In this document: piece by piece, positions 54,515 to 63,397 of the stretch | How positions within the stretch are numbered: the first letter of the stretch is position 1 | Layout: each line of letters begins with the position of its first letter | Assembly (NCBI GenBank): GCA_963793275.1 | Contig: CAWBZL010000004.1 | Coordinates: forward strand, 186,001 to 250,000 | Source: Marinirhabdus sp963793275 | Lineage (GTDB): Bacteria > Bacteroidota > Bacteroidia > Flavobacteriales > Flavobacteriaceae | Direction: 5' to 3' | DNA length: 64,000 nucleotides | Program-made: the position numbers and the translations under genes | Notes under the pieces: model-generated | Databases searched by the model: none | The model's input: the letters and a program-made list of their open reading frames with translations, nothing else | Told to the model about the DNA's origin: nothing

Positions 54515-55663
54515 TTACTGTTTTGTTTCTAACATTTTATACGCTTCTTCCACATAGGTATAAAAATCACTACTAAACGGGAGATCGCTTCTGGAACCAC
54601 GTTGATGGCCTAATCTTACTATGATGAGGTCGTCTTCAGGAATAGTAATAACGTACTGGCCCAAAATGCCGCGCATCACAAAAATTTGTTTGTTAAGATG
54701 GTCGCTGAGCCAAAATCCATAGCCATATTCCGGGCTGTCTTCAAATCGTGGCTGTACACTTTTTGCCACAAAAGTTGAATCTAATAATTGTGTCCCATTC
54801 CAGGCACCGAAGTCTTTGTATAATTTTCCAAAACGAGCAAAATCTCGGGCATTACTGGAAATACAACAATAGGCTTTCACCAAACGATTTTCTTCATCGT
54901 CTACCTGCCACAACGCAGGCTGGGTTGCTCCCATTGGCTTCCAAAAACTTTCCTGTAAATAAACTTCAAGCTGTTTGCCGGTTGCTTTTTCCAGTACCAT
55001 GGCCAGAAGTTGAGTGTTTCCACTTAAATATTTAAACGATTCTCCGGGAATTTCGGTTATTTCCAAATTCAGTATAGTTTCTGCCAGGTCGTCGTCGTAA
55101 TAGGAGCGTGCTGTTACACTAAATGGGCTGGTGTAACTTTCTTCCCAATTAAGACCGCTGGACATAGAGGATAAATCGCCTACGGTTGAAGTCGATCCCT
55201 TAAATTTAGGAACAAAATCTCCTATGGGCTGTTCCAAACTCTTTACAAAACCGTCTTTTATAGCTTTACCTAAAAGCGCAGAAGTGATGCTTTTTGCCAT
55301 AGAAAAACTGTTCGTTTTTGAGGTTTTATCGTAGCCCTCGGCATAATGCTCGTGCCAGATACTATCGTTTTTTATAATAAGAAAAGCGACAGTTCCATAG
55401 TTTTTATGCGTTTCAACCAATGTTTCAGTAGGCTGTACTTTGTTAAATTCTGAATGAAAAGGCCACGGTTGTGGGTTGGTACTTGCAGGAATGGTTTCAT
55501 TTTCAAAATATACGTGATCGTCTATAAAAGCTGTGGTATGACCGGTAAGATATACTACCCGAACACCTTTTAGGATATAGTCGTAATCTATGATGTAGGC
55601 AAGAGCGATGAGGAATAGCAAAATTCCAATAAACCATTTTAGGAAGCGTTTAAGATATTTCAT
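54515..55663 (-). CDS. Serine hydrolase (beta-lactamase class C/EstB-like)
   Basis: A 382-residue protein with one N-terminal membrane helix (about 11-24) and a penicillin-binding-protein-like fold. The S-x-x-K motif is FSMAKSIT. A tyrosine motif (YLSG/N-like, FKYLSGNTQL) and a late KT/HxG-type strand (GQYVITIP) follow. Members include esterases and D-peptidases; activity on beta-lactams is not implied. It follows S41 on the same strand. Confidence 0.8.
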   Translation of the reverse strand: MKYLKRFLKWFIGILLFLIALAYIIDYDYILKGVRVVYLTGHTTAFIDDHVYFENETIPASTNPQPWPFHSEFNKVQPTETLVETHKNYGTVAFLIIKNDSIWHEHYAEGYDKTSKTNSFSMAKSITSALLGKAIKDGFVKSLEQPIGDFVPKFKGSTSTVGDLSSMSSGLNWEESYTSPFSVTARSYYDDDLAETILNLEITEIPGESFKYLSGNTQLLAMVLEKATGKQLEVYLQESFWKPMGATQPALWQVDDEENRLVKAYCCISSNARDFARFGKLYKDFGAWNGTQLLDSTFVAKSVQPRFEDSPEYGYGFWLSDHLNKQIFVMRGILGQYVITIPEDDLIIVRLGHQRGSRSDLPFSSDFYTYVEEAYKMLETKQ

Positions 55664-55770
55664 GTGAGGTCTAAAATTGAATTATAATGTGAGGCCATCT
55701 ACAAATATCTCAAATTTCTGTGCACGTACCTATCTATGTGCGTCCCGAAACACACTTTCTTGTGTATATT

Positions 55771-56253
55771 TTAGAATAATACTCCCTGTGTTGCAGGACT
55801 CTCGTGTGCCAGCAACCATTTTTTTCGGTGCAAACCACCTGCGTAACCCGTTAGCGAGCCGTCGGTCCCAATAACCCGATGACAGGGAATTAATATAGCA
55901 ATTGGGTTTTTTCCATTGGCACTGGCGGCGGCACGTATAACTTTTGGGTCACCAAGGCTATTTGCCATTTGCTGATAGGAGGTTGTTTTACCGAAGGGTA
56001 TTTGTAGTAATTCCTTCCAAACCCTTTGCTGAAATTGGGTTCCTTCCGGCGCAAGTTTTACCTGGAATTCCTTTCGGTCTTTCCTGAAATATTCCTCCAA
56101 TTCTTTTACGGCTTGTTGCAAACAGTCCGGGATTTCTTTTGTTTCTGAAATTTTAGTTTCAATAAAAGTAATGGCAGATATTCCTGCCGTGGATCCCTCT
56201 ATTTTTATTGGGCCAAGCGGAGTATTAATTTCAGTCGTTATAGTTGAAACCAA
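55771..56253 (-). CDS. ogt: Methylated-DNA-protein-cysteine methyltransferase
   Basis: A 160-residue DNA repair protein that moves the methyl group from O6-methylguanine to its own cysteine. The active site is IPCHRVIG near residue 129, and the helix-turn-helix with RAAASANGKNP is intact. The N-terminal domain is short, typical of Ogt and not of Ada. Confidence 0.92.
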   Translation of the reverse strand: MVSTITTEINTPLGPIKIEGSTAGISAITFIETKISETKEIPDCLQQAVKELEEYFRKDRKEFQVKLAPEGTQFQQRVWKELLQIPFGKTTSYQQMANSLGDPKVIRAAASANGKNPIAILIPCHRVIGTDGSLTGYAGGLHRKKWLLAHESPATQGVLF

Positions 56254-56314
56254 GATCTAGCGTAGTTTTAATTTAAGGGAAAGATAGTATTTCTCTTTGC
56301 TGAAAATTAAAAAT

Positions 56315-57421
56315 TTAATCTTTTTCCTCAGGATCTTCAGCATCAAGATGAATACCCATGCGTTTAGCACGTTGCTCCCAGTTTTTTCGTGCGGCAACCT
56401 GCATATCCTCAACAGCATCGCTCTCATCCATAATTTCCAGACCAAGAAGTGTTTCAATAATATCCTCCATAGTTACAACACCTATGGTATTGCCAAAGTC
56501 ATCTACTACTAATGCAATATGAGCGCGTTGTTTAATAAAAGTGTCAAACAATTCAGGAATGGGTTTTTCGCCATTTACAACGGCAATATCTCGTTTTATA
56601 TCGCTTAGCGTTTTGTTACCGTGCTCTTCGACAAGCTCTTCCAAAACATCATCTTTAAGCACAAAGCCTGTAATATTATGCGACTTCTCTTTGTAAATTG
56701 GAATTCTCGAAAATTTAAGATTTTTATGACCTTGATGAAATTTTACCAGGGTAGTTTTTTCATCTTCCATTTCTACTACAGGGAAGGGGGTCATAACGTC
56801 TTTTGCCAGAATAGATTTAAAAACCAATAAGTTTCTGATGACTGCGCTTTCATTTTCTTCAAAAACTCCTTCTTTCTCTGCAGCGTCGGTTAAGGCAATA
56901 AATTCTTCGCGACTCATGGTACTTACGTGTGCAGATTTACCAATAAGTTTTGTTGTAAGGGTTAAGAGCCAAAGAATACCGGTCCATTTGAGCGGAAACA
57001 TCATCGCACGTAGACTTACAGCGGTGAAAGCTCCTAATTTTTTCCAATAAGTGGCACCAATGGTCTTAGGGATTATTTCTGAAATTATTAAAATGAGGAG
57101 GGTCATTACAGCAGAGACAATCGCTACAAAATTGAATCCTAAGATAGAAATATCTATTCCTCCTTCCAAAGCCAATTTACCAGCTTCGTTCCCTACCAGA
57201 ATGGCACCTACGGTGTGTGCAATGGTATTAACGGTTAGAATAGCGATAAGTGGTTTATCAATATCTTTTTTGATGTGGGCAAGGGTAGTAGCGTACGATT
57301 TTCCTTCGGCAGTTTTCATTTTTATGAATGAAGGAGTAAAACTTAACAACGCTGCCTCCAGAATGGAACACATAAAAGAAAAGAAGATAGATAGTACTGC
57401 GTAGAGTATTAATATGCCCAT
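56315..57421 (-). CDS. CNNM-type transporter with CBS domains (hemolysin/CorC family)
   Basis: A 368-residue membrane protein: DUF21/CNNM domain with three to four helices (about 1-150), a CBS pair (about 200-320, VMTPFPVVEMEDEKTTLVKF and GVVTMEDIIETLLG) and a charged tail. Members move or control Mg2+ or Co2+; the name hemolysin is historical. The usual C-terminal CorC domain is absent or very short. Confidence 0.88.
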   Translation of the reverse strand: MGILILYAVLSIFFSFMCSILEAALLSFTPSFIKMKTAEGKSYATTLAHIKKDIDKPLIAILTVNTIAHTVGAILVGNEAGKLALEGGIDISILGFNFVAIVSAVMTLLILIISEIIPKTIGATYWKKLGAFTAVSLRAMMFPLKWTGILWLLTLTTKLIGKSAHVSTMSREEFIALTDAAEKEGVFEENESAVIRNLLVFKSILAKDVMTPFPVVEMEDEKTTLVKFHQGHKNLKFSRIPIYKEKSHNITGFVLKDDVLEELVEEHGNKTLSDIKRDIAVVNGEKPIPELFDTFIKQRAHIALVVDDFGNTIGVVTMEDIIETLLGLEIMDESDAVEDMQVAARKNWEQRAKRMGIHLDAEDPEEKD

Positions 57422-57528
57422 AAATAAAGGATTTTTAGCAAGGTAGGGTATTGTTTAGGTTTTGACTATTAAAGATATTTTAAAATTTCGACGTTTGACT
57501 TTCAGAAACAGAACATTTCCAAACTTTT

Positions 57529-57555
57529 TTTAGAATTTAGAATTTAGAATTTGAA
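57529..57555. repeat. Short tandem repeat (TTTAGAA)n
   Basis: TTTAGAA occurs three times in a row (57529-57549), then TTTGAA. It lies between the DinB gene's 3' end and the CNNM gene's start. Confidence 0.7.
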
Positions 57556-57578
57556 TTTATGAGAATTACTCCAAAGGT

Positions 57579-58091
57579 TTACCATCCCGAATACCCGGGT
57601 GGCTCAATATTTTTGAGATTTAAATACACAATTAACTGGCCGCGGTGATGTGTAACGTGATCGTGTAGTAAGTTTAAGATTTGCAATTTGCTTTTAGGAC
57701 CTGCAAAAAAATCTACCGTTTCCAATAAATTTTCTTCGGTAGCCCTTTCAATTATTTTTGACGCGTTGTCAAAAGCTTCGGTAATATGGGTAATTGTCTC
57801 AGCCTTTGAGAGCGGAAGTTCGGCTTTTGTTCTTACAAATTCAATTTCAGTAAAATACGTGTTACTTAGCCAATCCATATTTCCTTTAATATGAATAAGC
57901 TGTTCTTTAAAACTCATTTGGCGTTCTGTGGGTTTAAAGTCGTATTGTTCTTCCGGCATCGCTTCTGCAATACCAACTAAGTAGTTTTTACTGTTTTCCC
58001 ATTTTTCCAGCCAGGCTTCTTTGGTGGTGGTTTGCTGGGCGAAACAGGTTGTGAATGAAATAAAAGAGGCGATTAAAAATATTGGTTTCAT
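57579..58091 (-). CDS. DinB-like four-helix protein, probably secreted
   Basis: A 170-residue protein of the DinB/YfiT superfamily (LIHIKGNMDWLSNTYF and LHDHVTHHRGQLIVYL), with the metal-binding histidines of that fold. A signal peptide (MKPIFLIASFISFTTCFAQ) suggests an envelope location, unlike cytoplasmic thiol transferases of the family. It starts four bases after hemB and is likely co-transcribed with it. Confidence 0.8.
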   Translation of the reverse strand: MKPIFLIASFISFTTCFAQQTTTKEAWLEKWENSKNYLVGIAEAMPEEQYDFKPTERQMSFKEQLIHIKGNMDWLSNTYFTEIEFVRTKAELPLSKAETITHITEAFDNASKIIERATEENLLETVDFFAGPKSKLQILNLLHDHVTHHRGQLIVYLNLKNIEPPGYSGW

Positions 58092-58095
58092 TTTG

Positions 58096-59085
58096 TTAAG
58101 AAATTAATTTTACCACATCCTTCGCAAAATAGCTGGCAATAATACTGGCTCCAGCTCTTTTAATAGCTGTAACTTGTTCCATCATAACGGCATCGTGGTC
58201 CAGCCAGCCTTTTTCAGCCGCAGCTTTTAACATAGCATACTCGCCACTTACCTGATACACAGCAACGGGCACATTGACAGCTTCCTTAATATCGCGTACA
58301 ATATCCAGATAACATAATCCCGGTTTTACCATGACAATGTCGGCTCCTTCTTCAATATCCATGAGCGTTTCTTTTACGGCCTCTTCTCTGTTGGCAAAAT
58401 CCATTTGGTAGCTTTGCTTGTCTTTGGGGACATTTTGCTGGTCTACTGGCGCACTGTCCAGTGCATCGCGAAAGGGTCCGTAAAAAGAACTTGCGTATTT
58501 AGCGCTGTAGCTCATAATGCCGGTGTTGTGATAGCCTTCATCTTCCAGCAGACTTCTTATTTCAAAAATACGCCCATCCATCATATCGCTGGGAGCTACA
58601 AAATCTGCTCCTGCGTTGGCGTGGCTCAGAGACATTTCGGCAAGAATGGCGTTGGTGTCGTCGTTTACAATTATTCCATCACTTACAATCCCGTCGTGAC
58701 CGTAGCTGGAATAAGGATCCATAGCCACATCTGTCATAACCAGCATTTCCGGGCAGGCATCTTTTACTGCTTTTATGGCGCGCTGCATTAAACCGTCTTT
58801 ATTTAAAGCTTCGGTGCCGTTATTATCCTTTAGATTGTCTGGTACTTTTACAAAAAGCAAGACACTTTTTAATCCAAGCGACCATAATTCCTTTACTTCA
58901 GTTTTCAGTAAATCCAGGCTGTAGCGATAGTAATTGGGCATAGAGGCAATTTCCTCTTTAATGCCGTTGCCATCTACAATAAAAAGAGGGACTAAAAAAT
59001 CGTTTGGTGAGATAGTAGTCTCTCTCACAAGGCTTCTAATAGCCTCATTTTGACGGAGTCTTCTGTTTCTGCGAAGTGGGTACAT
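58096..59085 (-). CDS. hemB: Porphobilinogen synthase (delta-aminolevulinic acid dehydratase)
   Basis: HemB joins two 5-aminolevulinate molecules into porphobilinogen for heme synthesis. From ATG 59085 (MYPLRRNRRLRQNEAIRSLV) it has 329 residues; an in-frame start at 59115 adds ten basic residues and is less likely. Schiff-base lysines are in AKYASSFYGPFRDA and VKPG. The metal loop reads DVAMDPYSSYGHDG with no cysteines, so this is the magnesium-type rather than zinc-type enzyme. DinB lies downstream. Confidence 0.94.
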   Translation of the reverse strand: MYPLRRNRRLRQNEAIRSLVRETTISPNDFLVPLFIVDGNGIKEEIASMPNYYRYSLDLLKTEVKELWSLGLKSVLLFVKVPDNLKDNNGTEALNKDGLMQRAIKAVKDACPEMLVMTDVAMDPYSSYGHDGIVSDGIIVNDDTNAILAEMSLSHANAGADFVAPSDMMDGRIFEIRSLLEDEGYHNTGIMSYSAKYASSFYGPFRDALDSAPVDQQNVPKDKQSYQMDFANREEAVKETLMDIEEGADIVMVKPGLCYLDIVRDIKEAVNVPVAVYQVSGEYAMLKAAAEKGWLDHDAVMMEQVTAIKRAGASIIASYFAKDVVKLIS

Positions 59086-59139
59086 GCTTTTGTGTTTTTT
59101 GCGGAATTGTCTCATCTCAATTCCCTATTTTTAACCCTG

Positions 59140-59147
59140 CAAATGTA
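59140..59147 (-). promoter_or_regulatory. -7 box of hemB
   Basis: The minus strand reads TACATTTG followed by C, an exact TAnnTTTG box 54 bases before the hemB ATG. No clear -33 TTG. Confidence 0.4.
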
Positions 59148-59174
59148 CTAATTATTACTAGAGTCCGTCGCCCC

Positions 59175-61832
59175 TTGAGCCCACTATCACCGCACTTTTT
59201 CTTTATACATCCCTGGAGGACATATCAGGATCGTTTCTTAAAGGAGTTCAACCTGCATCTGGAAGACAATCATCTCCACGTAGTTGCACCACCGGGTTCC
59301 GGAAAAACAGTTTTAGGACTGGAAATGCTGCAACGGCTGGACAAAAAAGCACTTATTTTATCGCCCACACTTACCATTCGTAACCAATGGCACGAGCGGA
59401 TGCTGGAATGTTTTGTTACCGATAAAAATAAAGTTGCAACTTCTTTCGATATTAAAAACCCGGCGACACTTACATTTTCTACCTACCAATCTTTACATTC
59501 CTTTTTTAAAAACGATCTGGAGCATTCTTCGGAAAAATTACTTGCTTTTTTTCAGAAATTTGGCATAGGTACGTTGGTTTTGGACGAGGCTCACCACCTT
59601 AAAAACGAATGGTGGAAGCCGCTTTTCAGCTTAAAAAATTTAAAAAATTGCACTTTAATTGCCCTAACGGCAACACCTCCCTACGATAGCGACAAAAACG
59701 AATTAAAAAAATATTTCGATCTGTGCGGTCCTATAGATATGGAAATAGGCGTACCGGAATTGGTGCGCGAAGGCAATTTGTGTCCGCACCAGGATTATAT
59801 TTATTTTTCTGAACCTGAAACAGAACAAATTCAATTTATTATTACCTACCGCGAAAATTTGATGGCTTTTGTGGAAGCATTAAAAGTGAACGAGGCATTT
59901 ATTCAATTTGTACAGAAGCATCCTTTTTATGCTGAAACGGAAGCGTATTTGGATGAAATTTATAAAAATCCAGAACGCTTTTCGGCATTATTAATTTATC
60001 TGAACGCTTCAGGAATTGAAATTCCGGAAGCAAAAATCGAACTTTTAGGAATTGAAGCCAAAAAAGTAACATTTCCATCACTTACGTATACGTGGGTGGA
60101 AGCATTACTGAATCCTTTTTTAATTGAAGAACGGGGATTTTACCTACAGGACGAAGCGTTGTTACTTTCTGTTGAAAAACAATTGCGGAAGGTTGGTGCA
60201 TTCGATTTAAACAGAATTAATTTAATAGGGGAACAAAGCCTGTACCGAAAGCTGGCGCAAAGTCCTTCAAAGCTGAAAAGCATCGTAGAGATTGTAAAAA
60301 CTGAAAGCGAAAATTTACAAAGCGGACTGCGAATGGTGGTGCTTTCAGATTACGTAAGGAAGGAATTTCTGGACGTACAACACACCCAATCTATTGCCGA
60401 AATTAATAAACTGGGTGTCGTACCTATTTTTCAGTTTTTGCGCAATGAAATAAAAAGTACAGCTAATTTCCCTTTGAAACGGGAGAAATTGGGCGTGCTA
60501 ACGGGGTCTTTGATCGTTATTCACAATTCGGTAGTGGATGAACTTTCAGCACTAATTTCCGTAGAAAATTTTACCCAGGAAATTCTTTGGGAAACCGAAT
60601 ATGTTATCATAAAACCCAACGTGGTAGCAAGTAAAGAAATGGTAGGTGTTATGACACAGCTTTTTGAAACAGGCGTTATTGAAGTGCTTATCGGTACCAA
60701 ATCGCTGTTGGGAGAAGGCTGGGATGCGCCAGCAATAAACACGCTAGTTTTAGCAAGTTTTGTGGGGTCTTTTGTAATGTCCAACCAAATGAGAGGTCGC
60801 GCCATACGTGTGAATCCATTGCAACCAGATAAAGCAGCAAACATCTGGCATATTGCCTGTGTAGATCCTACCAGCGAAACAGGCGGTGTAGATGTAGCGC
60901 TATTATTACGACGCTTTGAAGCATTCTGCGGAATTTCATTAGAAGGTGAACCCTACATAGAAAATGGAGCCGACCGATTAAAATTTGGGAGTGAAACGCT
61001 TAGAAATATTTCTGAGTTAAATTCGAAAATGAAACAATTGGCAGTCACCAGAGAATTAGTGTCTAACCGGTGGAAAAATGCCATTGGAGAAGGAAATATC
61101 CTGGTACGAGAATTGAAACTAAATTTTCCCGGAGAGGAATCTCATAATACCCTCAAAAAGCTATATTTTAAAGATGCTTTAACGTATGTTCTTTTTGAAC
61201 TCACGGCGCTTTTCAGTATCACTTTACCAGAGCTGTTTTTTAAAAATATTACCACCTTACTGTCTAAAGGAGTATTGTATTTTATATATGCGCTCGTTTT
61301 AGGTTTTGCCATGTTGTTATTACCTAAAACAGTAAAAGCAGTAATCCTATATATAAAATACGGTCGAAGAGATAAGGAGCTATTAAAAATTGCGCAGGCG
61401 CTTAAAGATGCCATGATTGCACACCATTTAATTGCTGATTCAGAATATAAAATTTCTCTGAAAGTAGACGAATTTGATGACGGATCGCTGTCTTGTTATT
61501 TGGTAGGAGCAACTGCCAAAGAAGGAATTTTATTTGTGAACTACTTACAGGAAATTATCAACCCTGTTGAAAATCCGCGGTATATAATTTCTCAAACCAA
61601 TTGGGTACGAAAGAAGTTTGGTTTTTCCAATTACTACTCGGTTCCTACCATTTTTGGGGAGCGTAAAAAAGATGCCAACTTGTTTTTTAGTGCCTGGTTA
61701 CGCTATAATGTAGGCGCTCACCTTATTTTTACCAGAAATAGAGAAGGCAGGAAAGTAGTATTGAGAGCCCGTTTTCAATCCTACCAGGAAGGGGGTAAAG
61801 TGACTTCTAAAAAGGCACTTATCTGGAAATAG
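59175..61832 (+). CDS. SF2 (DEAD/DEAH-box) helicase with two C-terminal membrane segments
   Basis: From TTG 59175 the protein has 885 residues; the in-frame ATG at 59076 would overlap the start of hemB on the other strand. Helicase motifs are clear: Walker A GSGKT (41-45), DEAH (137-140), TATPP (165-169) and, near residue 537, QMRGRAIRV (motif VI). The linker region between 230 and 400 is large. After the second RecA domain come two hydrophobic helices (about 665-688 and 698-717) and a 165-residue C-terminal domain of no recognised family. A membrane-anchored SF2 helicase is unusual. Its substrate is unknown: DNA or RNA work at the membrane, transformation or defence are all open. Confidence 0.8.
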   Translation: MSPLSPHFFFIHPWRTYQDRFLKEFNLHLEDNHLHVVAPPGSGKTVLGLEMLQRLDKKALILSPTLTIRNQWHERMLECFVTDKNKVATSFDIKNPATLTFSTYQSLHSFFKNDLEHSSEKLLAFFQKFGIGTLVLDEAHHLKNEWWKPLFSLKNLKNCTLIALTATPPYDSDKNELKKYFDLCGPIDMEIGVPELVREGNLCPHQDYIYFSEPETEQIQFIITYRENLMAFVEALKVNEAFIQFVQKHPFYAETEAYLDEIYKNPERFSALLIYLNASGIEIPEAKIELLGIEAKKVTFPSLTYTWVEALLNPFLIEERGFYLQDEALLLSVEKQLRKVGAFDLNRINLIGEQSLYRKLAQSPSKLKSIVEIVKTESENLQSGLRMVVLSDYVRKEFLDVQHTQSIAEINKLGVVPIFQFLRNEIKSTANFPLKREKLGVLTGSLIVIHNSVVDELSALISVENFTQEILWETEYVIIKPNVVASKEMVGVMTQLFETGVIEVLIGTKSLLGEGWDAPAINTLVLASFVGSFVMSNQMRGRAIRVNPLQPDKAANIWHIACVDPTSETGGVDVALLLRRFEAFCGISLEGEPYIENGADRLKFGSETLRNISELNSKMKQLAVTRELVSNRWKNAIGEGNILVRELKLNFPGEESHNTLKKLYFKDALTYVLFELTALFSITLPELFFKNITTLLSKGVLYFIYALVLGFAMLLLPKTVKAVILYIKYGRRDKELLKIAQALKDAMIAHHLIADSEYKISLKVDEFDDGSLSCYLVGATAKEGILFVNYLQEIINPVENPRYIISQTNWVRKKFGFSNYYSVPTIFGERKKDANLFFSAWLRYNVGAHLIFTRNREGRKVVLRARFQSYQEGGKVTSKKALIWK

Positions 61833-61867
61833 AAAGAGGTGTCCTTCATAACAAGAACACCTCTTTC
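61832..61867. terminator. Hairpin between helicase and PepSY-like gene
   Basis: GAAAGAGGTGT (61832-61842) pairs with ACACCTCTTTC (61857-61867), a perfect 11-base stem between convergent genes. The T run is short, so termination is likely but moderate. Confidence 0.6.
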
Positions 61868-61884
61868 AACAATACCAAAAACAA

Positions 61885-62271
61885 TTACTGTTTCATTTCC
61901 GCTTTTGGTTTTTTAATCCACTCTCCTTCTTTAGAGGCAAATACTGTCTTAGTGGTAGCTTTCGAGTCATTTACACCAGTTGCAAGAACCAGTTTAAATT
62001 CCTGCTTTTCATTTACGTACGCCTTTTGAACGGTTGCTCCTTCAAAATCTTTTGCAAGTGCCTCTCTAACAGGTGCTGGTAATTCGGTTGCTTTAATTTC
62101 TTTAAAGGCACCTTGCTTTACATCAGCTTTTGCAAGTAATTTTGCTTCTTTCTGTACCGTTACTTCTTCAACAGCGTTGGTTGGATCTTGTACTTCTACT
62201 TCTTTTTCCTGTGCCTGCATTGCCGTTAGGGTTCCTAGTGCGAATACGGCTGTTAACATTAACTTTTTCAT
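61885..62271 (-). CDS. Secreted PepSY-like small protein
   Basis: A 128-residue protein with a signal peptide (MKKLMLTAVFALGTLTAMQA) and one PepSY-like unit (KEIKATELPAPVREALAKDF, then a VQKAYVNEKQEFKLVLA strand). Such units are seen in inhibitor and pro-region domains. Role unknown. Confidence 0.6.
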   Translation of the reverse strand: MKKLMLTAVFALGTLTAMQAQEKEVEVQDPTNAVEEVTVQKEAKLLAKADVKQGAFKEIKATELPAPVREALAKDFEGATVQKAYVNEKQEFKLVLATGVNDSKATTKTVFASKEGEWIKKPKAEMKQ

Positions 62272-62491
62272 AAATTTTCAGTTTTAAATATATTAGAGTT
62301 TTTTTTCTGATAGGTATATAGAAAAAGTAGTGCCAAGACAATTTAGCAATTGGAATAGTTTGTAACGGGTTGATATGTTTCTCTTTAGGGAGAATGCCAA
62401 AAAAATAGCCCCGCTCATATTACGAGAACTTTAAGAAACGGGTGTATAATACTTATACTATTTGCGGATATATATTACAGACCTTACGAAG

Positions 62492-63397
62492 CTAGTCTAC
62501 CCAATTTCTAGGATTTTTCAAGACATGCAATAACTTTTCTTCATCGCTACCAGTTTCCGGATGGTGGTCGTATACCCATTGTACTTTTGGTGGGAGGCTC
62601 ATTAAAATGCTTTCTATTCTTCCATTAGTTCTTAATCCAAAAAGGGTTCCCTTATCATGCACCAGGTTAAACTCTACATAGCGCCCGCGACGTATTTCCT
62701 GCCAGTCTTTTTGAGCTTTCGTAAACGCTAGGTTTTTTCTTTTTTCAATGATGGGAACATACGCTTCCAGGAAACTATCGCCTACTTCGGTCACGAAATT
62801 ATACCAGTCCTGCATTTCCATTTCTTCTGAAACTTTACAGTAGTCAAAGAAGAGCCCGCCCAGGCCTCGCCCTTCTTCACGATGGGCATTGTAGAAGTAT
62901 TCATCGCAACGTTTTTTATATTTTGGATAAAAAGCAGGGTTATGTTTGTCACAGGCATTTTTACAGGTTTTATGAAAGTGCATGGCATCTTCTTCAAACA
63001 AGTAATAGGGTGTTAGATCCTGACCGCCACCAAACCACTGGTCTACAATTTCTCCGGCTGCATCATACATTTCAAAATAGCGCCAGTTAGCGTGCACGGT
63101 TGGGGCCATTGGGTTTACAGGATGTAGGACCAAACTAAGTCCGCAGGCAAAGAAATCTGCATCCTTTACACCAAAATACTGTTGCATACTTTCGGGAAGT
63201 TTTCCGTGTACTTCAGAGATATTAACACCTCCTTTTTCAAAAACGGCTCCATTTTCGATCACCCTTGTGCGACCACCGCCACCTTCCGGACGTTCCCAAA
63301 GGTCTTCTTCAAATTTTGCCTTTCCGTCTATTGCTTCCAATTTTGAAGTGATGGTATTTTGGAGGTTGCGGATGTATGTTACAAATTTTTCTTTCAT
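62492..63397 (-). CDS. hemF: Oxygen-dependent coproporphyrinogen III oxidase
   Basis: HemF turns coproporphyrinogen III into protoporphyrinogen IX with O2. The 301-residue protein has the family signature NWRYFEMYDA and WFGGGQDLTPYYLFEEDA, and the C-terminal GLRTNGRIESILMSLPP. Its start overlaps the stop of the EI24 gene by four bases (ATGA form), so they form an operon. Together with hemB it marks this end as a heme-synthesis region. Confidence 0.95.
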   Translation of the reverse strand: MKEKFVTYIRNLQNTITSKLEAIDGKAKFEEDLWERPEGGGGRTRVIENGAVFEKGGVNISEVHGKLPESMQQYFGVKDADFFACGLSLVLHPVNPMAPTVHANWRYFEMYDAAGEIVDQWFGGGQDLTPYYLFEEDAMHFHKTCKNACDKHNPAFYPKYKKRCDEYFYNAHREEGRGLGGLFFDYCKVSEEMEMQDWYNFVTEVGDSFLEAYVPIIEKRKNLAFTKAQKDWQEIRRGRYVEFNLVHDKGTLFGLRTNGRIESILMSLPPKVQWVYDHHPETGSDEEKLLHVLKNPRNWVD

